Below are positions 29,768 through 38,794 of a DNA stretch of 64,000 bases, piece by piece; the first letter of the stretch is position 1; each line of letters begins with the position of its first letter. The stretch covers positions 1-64,000 of the forward strand of contig NZ_JPQU01000032.1 in the NCBI RefSeq assembly GCF_000737245.1. Direction: 5' to 3'. This DNA comes from Pseudomonas syringae. GTDB taxonomy: Bacteria > Pseudomonadota > Gammaproteobacteria > Pseudomonadales > Pseudomonadaceae. A program made the position numbers and the translations under genes. The notes under the pieces are model-generated. The model saw only the letters and a list, made by a program, of their open reading frames with translations. It made no database searches and had not been told where the DNA came from.

Positions 29768-30415
29768 CGCCGCCAAAAGCGGCCTGGACAGCGGATAAAC
29801 GGTTTATGACCGGCCCTGCCCTACGCAATTCACGAGGACGCGAGGCCGTCCTACGGGGCTTTCGGTGACAACGGATAGGCTGCAAACGTTACAAGCGCAG
29901 GTGACATAAGGCCTGAAACACGCCAGATCGCAGAGTTATCACTCGCCTTCAGAGCTAATAATTCACGGCCAGTTCACAAAGTGCAGTCGTTTGCAGACGT
30001 TCTGAGCGAATGCTTCGGAAACCACGCCTTAAGCCATAGATGCGCGAGCTTCCCATCGAAGATCGCGGTAAATGCCAACCCGTTGCGGATTCTGCGCGCG
30101 GCAGCACCCGAATTATCAGGGATACGTGTAGGGTGGAGACGCACAACCATCGGACTGTGTAGCACAAGGCTTGTTTTAGACGCTTCATCTCGTCCGCTAC
30201 CGATGGTCGATTCCTCCTCCTGACAAAGCTTTTGCTGAATGGGTGCCTTTTGTCACCACAGCAAGCAGGAAACGTCGTCGCGACACCGGCCCCGTTGGTC
30301 GGTACCTCGCTAGACACTGGAGTGTCCAACCACTCTTGACGTGCCCTGACACCGACCGTGAGAAGTCGTGTGTGCCGAACGCCGTTTCCGGCAGCCCGGA
30401 AACCGACGGTACTAC
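29768..30415 (+). promoter_or_regulatory. long structured rne leader (candidate rne-II region)
   Basis: The region has no convincing gene. RNase E genes of enterobacteria and pseudomonads carry long leaders through which RNase E represses its own mRNA; the Pseudomonas form is known as the rne-II motif. I see a hairpin CCGCCAAAAGCGG near 29772, and GTTTCCGG-cagc-CCGGAAAC (30384-30403) ending only 12 nt before the ATG. The assignment to rne-II is by position and family knowledge; a covariance search was not possible. Confidence 0.6.
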
Positions 30416-33400
30416 ATGAAAAGAATGTTGATTAACGCAACTCAACCTGAAGAGTTGCGCGTTGCACTGGTAGACGGCCAGCGCCTATACGACCTGGACA
30501 TCGAGTCCGGTGCACGCGAGCAGAAGAAGGCCAATATCTATAAAGGCCGGATCACTCGCATCGAGCCAAGCCTGGAGGCTGCCTTTGTCGATTTCGGCTC
30601 TGAGCGCCACGGCTTCCTGCCCCTCAAGGAAATCTCCCGCGAGTACTTCAAGAAAGCCCCTGAAGGCCGCGTCAACATCAAGGACGTCCTGACCGAAGGC
30701 CAGGAAGTCATCGTTCAGGTCGAGAAGGAAGAGCGCGGCAACAAAGGCGCAGCCCTGACCACCTTCATCAGCCTGGCCGGTCGTTACCTGGTCCTGATGC
30801 CAAACAACCCGCGTGCCGGCGGCATCTCCCGTCGCATCGAAGGCGAAGAGCGCAACGAACTGCGTGAAGCGCTGAACGGCTTGATCGCCCCTGCCGACAT
30901 GGGCCTGATCGTGCGCACTGCCGGCCTGGGCCGCAGCAGCGAAGAAATGCAGTGGGACCTCGACTACCTGCTGCAACTCTGGACCGCTATCAAGGAAGCA
31001 TCCCTTGATCGTTCCGCGCCATTCCTGATCTACCAGGAAAGCAACGTCATCATCCGCGCCATCCGCGACTATCTGCGTCAGGACATCGGCGAAGTGCTGA
31101 TCGACAGCGTCGAAGCCCAGGAAGAAGCCCTGACCTTCATCCGTCAGGTGATGCCGCAGTACGCCAGCAAGATCAAGCTGTACGAAGACAGCGTTCCGCT
31201 GTTCAACCGTTTCCAGATCGAAAGCCAGATCGAGACCGCCTTCCAGCGCGTCGTTGAACTGCCTTCCGGTGGCTCCATCGTTATCGATCCGACCGAGGCC
31301 CTGGTGTCCATCGACATCAACTCGGCGCGCGCCACCAAAGGCAGCGACATCGAAGAAACCGCACTGCAAACCAACCTTGAAGCGGCTGAAGAAATCGCCC
31401 GTCAATTGCGCCTGCGTGACATTGGCGGCCTGATCGTCATCGACTTCATCGACATGACGCCTGCCAAGAACCAGCGCGCCGTGGAAGAAAAAGTCCGCGA
31501 AAGCCTCGAAGCTGACCGCGCCCGGGTTCAGGTCGGTCGCATCTCGCGCTTCGGCCTGCTGGAAATGTCCCGTCAGCGTCTGCGCCCTTCCCTGGGTGAA
31601 AGCAGCGGCATCGTCTGCCCACGCTGCAACGGCACCGGCATCATCCGTGACGTTGAATCGCTGTCGCTGGCCATCCTGCGCCTGATCGAAGAAGAAGCCC
31701 TGAAAGACCGCACTGCCGAAGTCCGCGCTCAGGTGCCGATTCCGGTTGCAGCTTTCCTGCTCAACGAAAAACGCAACTCGATCACCAAGATCGAACTGCG
31801 CACCCGCGCCCGCATCATCATCCTGCCGAACGATCATCTCGAAACGCCGCACTTCGAAGTTCAGCGCCTGCGTGATGACAGCCCGGAAGCTCACACCAAT
31901 CAGTCCAGCTACGAAATCGCTGCTGCCGCTGCCGAAGTGGAGGAAGTCCAGCCAGCCGCCGCGACCCGCACCCTGGTTCGCCAGGAAGCTGCAGTCAAGA
32001 CCGCTCCGCCGCGTGCCAACGCACCGGTGCCGGTTGAAGCCGCAGCCGCTGCTCCAGCACCAGCCGCTCATGAGCCAAGTCTGTTCAAAGGCCTGGTCAA
32101 ATCCCTGGTGAGCCTGTTCGCCACCAAGGAAGAACCAGCCGCACCGGTAGTGGTCGAGAAGCCTTCTGCCGAGCGCCCTGCGCGCAACGAAGAGCGCCGC
32201 AACGGTCGTCAACAGAGCCGTGGCCGCAATAACCGTCGCGACGAAGAGCGCAAGCCACGTGAAGAACGCGCACCTCGCGAAGAGCGTGCAGAACGCGCTC
32301 CGCGTGAAGAGCGTGCTCCTCGTGAGGAACGTGCACCACGTGAAGAGCGTGCGCCACGTCAGCCACGCGAAGCCGTCAGCGTTGAAGAAAACACTGCAGC
32401 AGCACCAGTGCAGCGCGAAGAACGTCCAGCTCGTACCCCACGCGCACCGCGCGAAGATCGCAAGCCTCGTGAAGAGCGCGTGCGTGAACTGCGCGAGCCA
32501 CTGGATGCAGCACCGGCCGTCAACGTTGCCCGTGAAGAACGCCCAGAGCGTGCTCCGCGCGAAGAACGTCAGCCACGCGCACCACGTGAAGAGCGTCAAC
32601 CACGCGCCGAGCAAGCTGCTGCGGCAGTGAGCGAAGAAGAGCTTTTGCCAACTGAAGAACTGGCAAACGACGATCAGCAGGAAGGTGCAGAAGGCGATCG
32701 CCCTCGCCGCCGCTCCCGTGGTCAGCGTCGTCGCAGCAACCGCCGCGAGCGTCAACGCGATGCCAACGGCAACGTGATCGAAGGTTCGGAAGGTGCTGAC
32801 GGTTCTGAAGAGAACAACAGCGAAGAAAGCAGCTCCGATCTGGCCGCAGGTCTGGCAGTTACCGCTGCCGTGGCCAGCGCCGCGATCAGCGCGCCCGCAG
32901 AAGCCGAAGCCCACCGCCAAGCTGAACGCGCCAACGCCTCCCCTGTAGAAGCGTCCGATTCATCGTTCGTTCAGCAGCCAGTTGTTGAAACGCCGTCCAT
33001 CCAGACGCCAGCGTTCGAAGCGGCCGAAGTTGAAAAGCCAGCGGTTGAAACGCCAGTGTTTGAAACCCCTGCGGTTGAAGCGCCGGTCACCGAGTACGCT
33101 GCAAAAGCCGAAAGCGCGCCGGATGTTGAAGCACAATCTGTTGTCGAAGCCGCTCCCGAGCCTGTAACTGAAGCTCCAGCATTGGCTGCTCAACCGGAAC
33201 TGGCTCAGCCAGAACTGTTCGAAGCACCGCACGCTGAACGCGTTGTACCGTTCAAGCCGACACCAGAGCCAACACCACAGGTTGAAGCCGTTGCTGGCCA
33301 AGTAGAAGCAACAGTTGCGGAATCGGTTACTGAGTCGGCAGAACTGCCAACCCCGGCCCCGGTTGTTGCTGAAGCGCCTGCGCCTTACGCCGCTGCTGAA

Positions 33401-33685
33401 ATCGTCGCTACCTCTCCTGCCGCAGAAGCAGCAGTGGATGTGGTTGCCGAAACGCCAGCATTGCCGGTCAGCAGCAATGGCCGCGCACCAAACGATCCTC
33501 GTGAAGTGCGTCGCCGCAAGCGTGAAGCAGAGCGTCTGGCGAAAGAAGCCGAAGAAGCCAAAGCAGCTCCTGAAGTTGCGCAAACTGCCCCGGTTGTCGA
33601 TGAGAACCTGCAGTCAGTTGACGAAGTCGTTCAGCAACACCACGAAGCACTGGAAGAAAGCAAAGAGCCTAAACCGCTCGCTTGA
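30416..33685 (+). CDS. rne: ribonuclease E
   Basis: RNase E starts mRNA decay and processes rRNA and tRNA. I start it at [10 protein letters not shown] (30416); the open frame begins 16 codons earlier but that part is the leader. The 1089-residue protein has the S1 domain (about 35-125), the RNase H/5'-sensor and DNase I-like catalytic core (to about 400), the zinc-link CPRCNGTG (about 401-408), and the small domain to about 510. The C-terminal half is disordered: an arginine-rich tract with about a dozen REERAP copies (about 620-740), then acidic and VETP/FETP repeats (about 860-930). These would bind RNA and degradosome partners. Confidence 0.98.
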   Translation: MKRMLINATQPEELRVALVDGQRLYDLDIESGAREQKKANIYKGRITRIEPSLEAAFVDFGSERHGFLPLKEISREYFKKAPEGRVNIKDVLTEGQEVIVQVEKEERGNKGAALTTFISLAGRYLVLMPNNPRAGGISRRIEGEERNELREALNGLIAPADMGLIVRTAGLGRSSEEMQWDLDYLLQLWTAIKEASLDRSAPFLIYQESNVIIRAIRDYLRQDIGEVLIDSVEAQEEALTFIRQVMPQYASKIKLYEDSVPLFNRFQIESQIETAFQRVVELPSGGSIVIDPTEALVSIDINSARATKGSDIEETALQTNLEAAEEIARQLRLRDIGGLIVIDFIDMTPAKNQRAVEEKVRESLEADRARVQVGRISRFGLLEMSRQRLRPSLGESSGIVCPRCNGTGIIRDVESLSLAILRLIEEEALKDRTAEVRAQVPIPVAAFLLNEKRNSITKIELRTRARIIILPNDHLETPHFEVQRLRDDSPEAHTNQSSYEIAAAAAEVEEVQPAAATRTLVRQEAAVKTAPPRANAPVPVEAAAAAPAPAAHEPSLFKGLVKSLVSLFATKEEPAAPVVVEKPSAERPARNEERRNGRQQSRGRNNRRDEERKPREERAPREERAERAPREERAPREERAPREERAPRQPREAVSVEENTAAAPVQREERPARTPRAPREDRKPREERVRELREPLDAAPAVNVAREERPERAPREERQPRAPREERQPRAEQAAAAVSEEELLPTEELANDDQQEGAEGDRPRRRSRGQRRRSNRRERQRDANGNVIEGSEGADGSEENNSEESSSDLAAGLAVTAAVASAAISAPAEAEAHRQAERANASPVEASDSSFVQQPVVETPSIQTPAFEAAEVEKPAVETPVFETPAVEAPVTEYAAKAESAPDVEAQSVVEAAPEPVTEAPALAAQPELAQPELFEAPHAERVVPFKPTPEPTPQVEAVAGQVEATVAESVTESAELPTPAPVVAEAPAPYAAAEIVATSPAAEAAVDVVAETPALPVSSNGRAPNDPREVRRRKREAERLAKEAEEAKAAPEVAQTAPVVDENLQSVDEVVQQHHEALEESKEPKPLA

Positions 33686-33701
33686 TCCACGCTGAATAAA
33701 G

Positions 33702-33734
33702 AGCCCCACCTGTGAAAGCAGGTGGGGCTTTTTT
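33702..33734 (+). terminator. rne terminator
   Basis: AGCCCCACCTG and CAGGTGGGGCT form an 11-bp stem with a 6-nt loop, followed by six T's. It lies 17 bp beyond the rne stop. Confidence 0.93.
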
Positions 33735-33895
33735 ATGGATGACAACCCAGTTCCTGCGTTCGCCGGTGAAACGCAGTAATCGGCAGGGGCCAACGTGCTA
33801 GCGATGGCGGTTTGTCTGATACACCGCCTTCGCGACCGTCGTAACCTCCGATTGCTCCTACAGGACCGTGTTGTGCCTGAAAAAAAGCCCAACCT

Positions 33896-33982
33896 GTAGA
33901 AGCTCACGAGCACCGCGAGGCAGCGATAGTGTTTTGCCTGACACACCGCTATCGCTGCCTCGCGCTGCTCGTGAGCTTCTAC
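33896..33982. repeat. inverted repeat with 35-bp arms at the end of the MocA-like gene
   Basis: GTAGAAGCTCACGAGC opens one arm and GCTCGTGAGCTTCTAC closes the other; inside, GAGGCAGCGATAG matches CTATCGCTGCCTC. Arms are about 35 bp around a centre TGTTTTGCCTGACACACCG. Its right end contributes the TAG stop of the MocA-like gene (33979-33981). The 33735-33895 stretch holds only degenerate GTAGGAGC-type sequence (GCTCCTACAGG near 33855). Confidence 0.9.
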
Positions 33983-34590
33983 CGGAGGGTTGAGCGACTC
34001 AGGCTAAACACCAACCCCTCAGGCACATCCACATCCCACAGAACACCAGGGTCAGCCACATCCACAGATTGAACATTGCCGTCCTGGAATAAGCGCTTGG
34101 CACCCTGATCACCCGTAAGCGCCATCAATGCCGGACCATACTTGCGCCCAAAGCCTACCGGCTGACCGCGCTCGGTTTGATGAACAGGCACGATGATCAG
34201 CTCATCGCTCTGGGCAGCAACAAGCCGCTGGAACGTTTCAGGCAGGATAAATGGCATGTCGCCCAGCACGATCAGCCAGGCGCGATGATGAGGTTCAGCC
34301 GCGACTGCTGCGGCGATGCTATCGCCCATACCGGGGGACTCCAGCATCAGCAGCCCACAGCCGTATTGATGGGCCAGCGTGATGATTTCAGAGGCATCCG
34401 GGCGTGTGACCACCAGCACCCGATCAACAACCCCTTGCAGATTGATCAACGTGTGCTCAACCACCGGCATGTCGATGCCATCGCGGCCCACGCAACGGGC
34501 CAGCAACTTGCTGCGCCCCTGACCGGCAATGGCTTGAAAACGGCTACCATGACCGGCAGCGAGAACGATGGCGCAAGTACTTTCAGTCAT
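33979..34590 (-). CDS. MocA/MobA-like nucleotidyltransferase
   Basis: A 203-residue NTP-transferase starting at ATG 34590 (a GTG three bases upstream is also open). The N-terminal motif is CAIVLAAGHGSRF followed by SKLLA, and the metal-binding strand is VLGDMPFI. The pattern fits MocA-type CTP:molybdopterin cytidylyltransferases, which mature molybdo-hydroxylases, but no hydroxylase subunit, CoxG or XdhC gene adjoins it. It stands alone between rne and murB, which is not its neighbourhood in P. aeruginosa as I recall. Confidence 0.82.
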   Translation of the reverse strand: MTESTCAIVLAAGHGSRFQAIAGQGRSKLLARCVGRDGIDMPVVEHTLINLQGVVDRVLVVTRPDASEIITLAHQYGCGLLMLESPGMGDSIAAAVAAEPHHRAWLIVLGDMPFILPETFQRLVAAQSDELIIVPVHQTERGQPVGFGRKYGPALMALTGDQGAKRLFQDGNVQSVDVADPGVLWDVDVPEGLVFSLSRSTLR

Positions 34591-34616
34591 CACAGTTCCC
34601 GGTCCACAGGGCCGAC

Positions 34617-35636
34617 TCAGTACAGATTAGGTTCCATTTCAAGCTCAACACCGAAACGTTCTGCGATATCGGCCTGAATTCTTTGCGCCAGCGCTAACAA
34701 CTGCATGCCGCTAGCGTGACCGTAGTTGACCAGCACCAGCGACTGCAAGCGGTGAACGCCCGCATCGCCTTCGCGGTAGCCTTTCCAGCCTGCCTGCTCG
34801 ATGAGCCATCCAGCGGCGAGCTTTACCTGGCCGTCCGGCTGTGAATAACCCACCAGGGCGGGGTATTGCAGACGAATGCGGTCTGCAAGCTCAGCCGATA
34901 CCAACGGATTCTTGAAGAAACTCCCGGCATTGCCCAGAACAGCGGGATCGGGCAACTTCTCGCTGCGTATGGCACAGATCGCCTTACTGACGTCGTGAGG
35001 TGTTGGCTGGCTGATACCTTGATCCGTCAGGCGCTGACGCACTGGGCCGTATTCCAGGTGCAGGTGCGGGCTGCGGCTGAGCACGAAGCGTACTCGCAGA
35101 ATGATCCAGCGACCGGTCTGATGCTTGAACACACTGTCGCGGTAACCAAAAGCGCACTCCTCCAGAGAGAAGTCCCGCAGCTGGCCGGTCTCGCGATCAA
35201 GGGCTGTCAGGCTGTGGAACACATCCTTGATCTCCACCCCGTAGGCGCCGATGTTCTGCATCGGCGCGGCGCCGACAGTGCCGGGGATCAGACTGAGGTT
35301 TTCCAGCCCGGCCAACCCAAGCTCAAGACATGACTGCACAAATGGATGCCACGGTTCCCCGGCTTCGGCTTCGATGATTGCCTGCTGGCAATCCTCCCGG
35401 AGGATGCGAATACCACGGCTGGCCATGCGCAGCACCAGAGACTGAACATCGCCGGTCAGCAGCAGATTGCTGCCGCCGCCCACCACCATCAGCGGTAACG
35501 TGTGCGCTGCACAGTAAGCCAATGCCTCACGCACATCATCATCGTTATGCGCCTGGGCAAACAACCGCGCCTGAGCCTCAACGCCAAAGGTGTTGAACGG
35601 CTTGAGCGAAACGGTGGACTGCAACTGCAAGGTCAA
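34617..35636 (-). CDS. murB: UDP-N-acetylenolpyruvoylglucosamine reductase
   Basis: MurB reduces UDP-GlcNAc-enolpyruvate to UDP-MurNAc with FAD and NADPH. The 339-residue protein has the FAD segment [10 protein letters not shown] (about 50-59), [17 protein letters not shown] (about 118-134), and [10 protein letters not shown] near 240-249, which contains the catalytic Ser. It overlaps the end of kdsB by 4 bp. I recall a low-molecular-weight tyrosine phosphatase gene between these two in P. aeruginosa; it is absent here. Confidence 0.96.
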   Translation of the reverse strand: MTLQLQSTVSLKPFNTFGVEAQARLFAQAHNDDDVREALAYCAAHTLPLMVVGGGSNLLLTGDVQSLVLRMASRGIRILREDCQQAIIEAEAGEPWHPFVQSCLELGLAGLENLSLIPGTVGAAPMQNIGAYGVEIKDVFHSLTALDRETGQLRDFSLEECAFGYRDSVFKHQTGRWIILRVRFVLSRSPHLHLEYGPVRQRLTDQGISQPTPHDVSKAICAIRSEKLPDPAVLGNAGSFFKNPLVSAELADRIRLQYPALVGYSQPDGQVKLAAGWLIEQAGWKGYREGDAGVHRLQSLVLVNYGHASGMQLLALAQRIQADIAERFGVELEMEPNLY

Positions 35637-36397
35637 ACCTCCAGCAAGCGACGAACGCGCTCAAGGTCTTCAGCAGTATCCACCCCTGCAGGCGGGGCTT
35701 CCAGCGCGTCCGCGACGTGAATGCGCACGCCATGCCACAGGGCGCGCAGTTGCTCTAGACTTTCCGTGTCTTCGAGCCAGCACGGCCCCCAGCTCACGAA
35801 ATCCTGGAGAAACCCGGCGCGGTAAGCATAAATTCCGATATGCCGACGATACGGAACACCAGCAGGCAATTGCTCACGATCCTTGGCCAGTGCATCCCGA
35901 GCCCAAGGCAACGGCGCACGGCTGAAGGTCAGCGCCAGACCATTGATATCAGCCACCACCTTGACCACGTTAGGATTGAACAACGCAGTCACATCTTCAA
36001 GCGGCTCGGCCAGAGTCGACATACGCGCTTCAGGGTGAGCGGCCAGATTGGCAGCCACCTGATCGATCACCGCTGGCGGGATCATCGGCTCGTCGCCCTG
36101 TACGTTGACCACGATGGCATCCGGCTCCAGACCCAATTGAGTGGCGACTTCCGCCAGACGGTCGGTGCCGGAATTGTGATCATCGCGAGTCAGCAGCACT
36201 TCAGCGCCGAAGCCACGGCAGGCCTCAACGATGCGCGCATCGTCAGTGGCCACGACAACACGCGCTGCATGGCTTTTACGAGCCTGTTCCCAGACGTGCT
36301 GGATCATCGGTTTGCCGGCGATCTCCTTGAGCGGCTTACCGGGAAAGCGGCTGGAGCCGTAACGCGCCGGGATGACGACGGTGAACACTGCGGTCAT
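35633..36397 (-). CDS. kdsB: CMP-KDO synthetase
   Basis: KdsB activates KDO with CTP for the inner core of LPS. The 254-residue protein has the N-terminal [17 protein letters not shown] motif and [11 protein letters not shown], which binds the sugar and metal. It overlaps the Trm112 gene by 4 bp on one side and murB on the other. Confidence 0.97.
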   Translation of the reverse strand: MTAVFTVVIPARYGSSRFPGKPLKEIAGKPMIQHVWEQARKSHAARVVVATDDARIVEACRGFGAEVLLTRDDHNSGTDRLAEVATQLGLEPDAIVVNVQGDEPMIPPAVIDQVAANLAAHPEARMSTLAEPLEDVTALFNPNVVKVVADINGLALTFSRAPLPWARDALAKDREQLPAGVPYRRHIGIYAYRAGFLQDFVSWGPCWLEDTESLEQLRALWHGVRIHVADALEAPPAGVDTAEDLERVRRLLEV

Positions 36398-36579
36398 TTG
36401 TCCAGACGCTCATCGGTGGTCAGGGTGCGGGCTTCACTTTCCAGCATCACCGGGATGCCATCGCGAATCGGGTAAGCCAGGCCTGCGCCTTTGCTGATCA
36501 GCTCGGTCTTATCGGCGCTGAGTTTGAGCGGGCCCTTGCAGATCGGGCAGGCGAGGATGTCGAGCAATTTGGTGTCCAT
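36394..36579 (-). CDS. Trm112 family protein (YcaR-like)
   Basis: The start at MDTKLLDIL (36579), with AGGAATTCC upstream, gives a 61-residue protein. It has one CxxC pair (CPICKGPL) and the [12 protein letters not shown] motif of the family. Bacterial Trm112-like proteins are assumed to stabilise methyltransferases. The lpxK-(this gene)-kdsB order is the same as in E. coli. Confidence 0.94.
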   Translation of the reverse strand: MDTKLLDILACPICKGPLKLSADKTELISKGAGLAYPIRDGIPVMLESEARTLTTDERLDK

Positions 36580-36596
36580 AGGAATTCCTGAGCGAA

Positions 36597-37592
36597 TCAT
36601 GGCAAAAGACGTAATAACTGCGAATCGAACCAACTGACGAAAGCGTCGGATGGCACCGCATCCACAGCCAGGTACCACCAGTCGTCCGCCGCAAAGGGCC
36701 GGCATTTCACGGCATCCTTTTCGGTCATGACCAATGGCAGCGCTGGAGTAAAAGTCAGCGCCTGAGCGCTGAAAACGGCGTGGTCGGCGAACGCATGAGC
36801 GATTGGCCGCCAGTGTAGCCCTTCAAGGGTATTGAAGAAACGTTGCGGATTGCCGATCCCGGCCACGGCGTGCAGCGCCTGCCCGGCGGCAAAGAAATCT
36901 ACCGGCTTGCTCTCGCCGCTGCGCAGATTGACCAGAGCCGATGGCTTGAGCTGAAAGGCATATCCGTCGTCCCGGTCAGCAATGGCACCGTTATAGAGCA
37001 GCGCATCCACGCTTTGCAGGCGCTCCACCGGTTCCCGTAATGGACCGGCAGGCAGACAGCGGCGGTTGCCCAGCCCACGGGCGGCGTCGATCAGGACCAG
37101 TTCAAGGTCACGAGCCAGTCGGTAGTGTTGCAAACCATCGTCGGAGAGAATCAGATCCAGAGGTTCGCTGTCGAGCAAAGCCCTCACCGCCCGACTGCGG
37201 TCCGGATCAATCATCATCGGCACGCCGCTGCGCTGCACAATCAATAAAGGCTCATCGCCCGCCTGACTGGCAGTTTGCTCGGCGGTGACCCGCCATGGAA
37301 GACTTGGCGGCTTGGCGCCATAACCGCGGCTGACCACACCCACCCGCAAGCCCTGCTTGCGACAGTGCTCGATCATCCACAGGATCAGCGGCGTCTTGCC
37401 GGTCCCGCCCACCGTGATATTGCCAACCACGAAGACCGGCACCGGGGCTTTGTAGATATCACCCTGACCGGCCAGAAAGCGCTCGCGTTTGCCTTGCACG
37501 ACCCGGCGATACAGGCTTTCCAGCGGTCGCAGCAGCGCCAGCGCCGGATGACCCGCGTACCAGGCGTTGAGCAAACGGTCAGAAAGTGACAT
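36597..37592 (-). CDS. lpxK: tetraacyldisaccharide 4'-kinase
   Basis: LpxK adds the 4'-phosphate of lipid A. The 331-residue reading starts at ATG 37592. The N-terminal membrane-associated part ([21 protein letters not shown]) is followed by the P-loop GGTGKTPL. There is no strong ribosome-binding site. The ATG overlaps the TGA of an 8-codon reading frame that itself begins at the exbD stop, so translation may be coupled through it. In P. aeruginosa lpxK also follows exbD. Confidence 0.95.
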   Translation of the reverse strand: MSLSDRLLNAWYAGHPALALLRPLESLYRRVVQGKRERFLAGQGDIYKAPVPVFVVGNITVGGTGKTPLILWMIEHCRKQGLRVGVVSRGYGAKPPSLPWRVTAEQTASQAGDEPLLIVQRSGVPMMIDPDRSRAVRALLDSEPLDLILSDDGLQHYRLARDLELVLIDAARGLGNRRCLPAGPLREPVERLQSVDALLYNGAIADRDDGYAFQLKPSALVNLRSGESKPVDFFAAGQALHAVAGIGNPQRFFNTLEGLHWRPIAHAFADHAVFSAQALTFTPALPLVMTEKDAVKCRPFAADDWWYLAVDAVPSDAFVSWFDSQLLRLLP

Positions 37593-37618
37593 CAACAGGT
37601 GCCATCAAAAGGTGCCAT
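37593..37618 (-). repeat. 13-bp tandem duplication with mini-ORF between exbD and lpxK
   Basis: Read on the minus strand, ATGGCACCTTTTG and ATGGCACCTGTTG follow one another, and then the lpxK ATG comes. The first ATG (37618) overlaps the exbD stop as TAATG and opens a frame of eight codons (MAPFDGTC) whose TGA overlaps the lpxK start as TGATG. Confidence 0.8.
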
Positions 37619-38049
37619 TAATTAGCCGATGCGGCTTCCACGGTGGTCATGCGCAAATGGCTGAAGCCCAGTTTGCCGGCGGCATCCATCGCAGTGATCA
37701 CCGCCTGATGCGGAGTCTTGCCATCAGCACTGATCGACAACGGCAAACTGGTGTCCCCGGCCGACTCACGCTGCAACGCGTCGATCAGCGTCGGCAGATC
37801 GTTCTTGGGCAGCAGTTGATTATTCAGGGAGAAGATCCCGTCAGCATTGATGGTGATATCCAGATGCTTGAGGTCGGCATCGGTTTCCGGGGTTCCTGTG
37901 ACCGCTTGCGGCAGGTCCACACGCAGCTGGGTTTCGCGCGTGAAGGTCGTGGTCACAATGAAAAACAGCAGCAGGATGAATACCACATCAATCAACGAAA
38001 CGAGGTTGATGTCGATATTCTCCCTGGCCTTGCGGCGACGAAACTTCAC
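37618..38049 (-). CDS. exbD: ExbD/TolR-type biopolymer transport protein
   Basis: The 143-residue protein has a short basic N-terminus, one membrane helix (about 16-34) with the functional Asp in LIDVVFILLLFF, and a periplasmic domain. With the ExbB-type partner it would form a proton-driven motor. Its 4-bp overlap with exbB and position beside lpxK match the ExbD-like gene next to comEC in Pseudomonas. The associated TonB, if any, is not here. Confidence 0.93.
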   Translation of the reverse strand: MKFRRRKARENIDINLVSLIDVVFILLLFFIVTTTFTRETQLRVDLPQAVTGTPETDADLKHLDITINADGIFSLNNQLLPKNDLPTLIDALQRESAGDTSLPLSISADGKTPHQAVITAMDAAGKLGFSHLRMTTVEAASAN

Positions 38050-38720
38050 TTCTTGCGACCCTCACCCCGAGCCTGCAGCTTGAGTGCCGCTTTGGGATCG
38101 TTCAGATCCACATCACGGTCGCCCTGTACCACTTCGACCAGCTTGATGGCTTCCTGCTCCATGCCCACCACCAGCTCATCGACCCGGCTTTGCAGGTAGC
38201 GATGGAAGAAAATCGCGGGGATGGCGACGATCAGGCCCGATGCGGTGCAGATCAATGCCTTGGAGATACCACCGGCCAGCACCGAGGCATTGGCCGTGTT
38301 ACCGGTTGCGTTGAACGAGCCGAAGATATCGATCATGCCCAACACCGTACCGAGCAAACCCAGCAACGGTGCCATGGCGGCGATCGAACCCAGGGTGCTC
38401 AAATAGCGCTCAAGATCGTGAATGACCCGGGCGGCAGCCTCTTCGATGCATTCCTTCATGATCTCGCGACCATGACGGGAGTTAGCCAGGCCAGCAGCCA
38501 GGATTTCACCCAGCGGCGAATCGGCGCGCAGCTCCTTGAGCTTCTCGCTGTCGAGTTTTTTGTCCTGGATCCAGCGCCATACCTGCCCCAGCAAATGCGG
38601 CGGCGTAATACGGCTGGCTCGCAGGGTCCAGAGACGCTCGATGATGATGCCGACCGCGGCAATGGAACTCAGAATGATCGGCAGCATCATCCAGCCGCCA
38701 GATTTGACCAGTTCCCACAC
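38046..38720 (-). CDS. exbB: ExbB/TolQ/MotA-family proton channel
   Basis: A 224-residue protein with three membrane helices (about 10-30, 110-130 and 155-178). The second and third line a proton channel, and GSIAAMAPLLGLLGTVLGMI is the family's conserved stretch. It overlaps exbD by 4 bp. The two genes resemble the ExbB-ExbD pair placed between comEC and lpxK in many proteobacteria (close to msbA in some), which may serve envelope energy transfer other than iron uptake. Confidence 0.93.
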   Translation of the reverse strand: MWELVKSGGWMMLPIILSSIAAVGIIIERLWTLRASRITPPHLLGQVWRWIQDKKLDSEKLKELRADSPLGEILAAGLANSRHGREIMKECIEEAAARVIHDLERYLSTLGSIAAMAPLLGLLGTVLGMIDIFGSFNATGNTANASVLAGGISKALICTASGLIVAIPAIFFHRYLQSRVDELVVGMEQEAIKLVEVVQGDRDVDLNDPKAALKLQARGEGRKK

Positions 38721-38794
38721 AGTGACGACCCCCTCGGAAAAGTGGGCGCCACTCTAACATAGGGTCAGCGCCGCGCCGAAGTTTGCGATCAATA

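Noticed and set aside
29955..30329. Small open frames on both strands in the rne leader
   Set aside because: No ribosome-binding sites or motifs. The region is a long untranslated leader behind a good promoter.
32250..32640. Regular short repeats that look array-like
   Set aside because: They encode REERAP-type peptide repeats in frame within RNase E and have no spacer structure, so this is not a CRISPR array.
30485..32920. An 811-codon open frame on the minus strand opposite rne
   Set aside because: It is the shadow of a codon-biased GC-rich gene. rne has clear S1, catalytic and zinc-link motifs on the plus strand; the reverse frame has none and is rich in Ala, Phe and Asp in a way typical of antisense.
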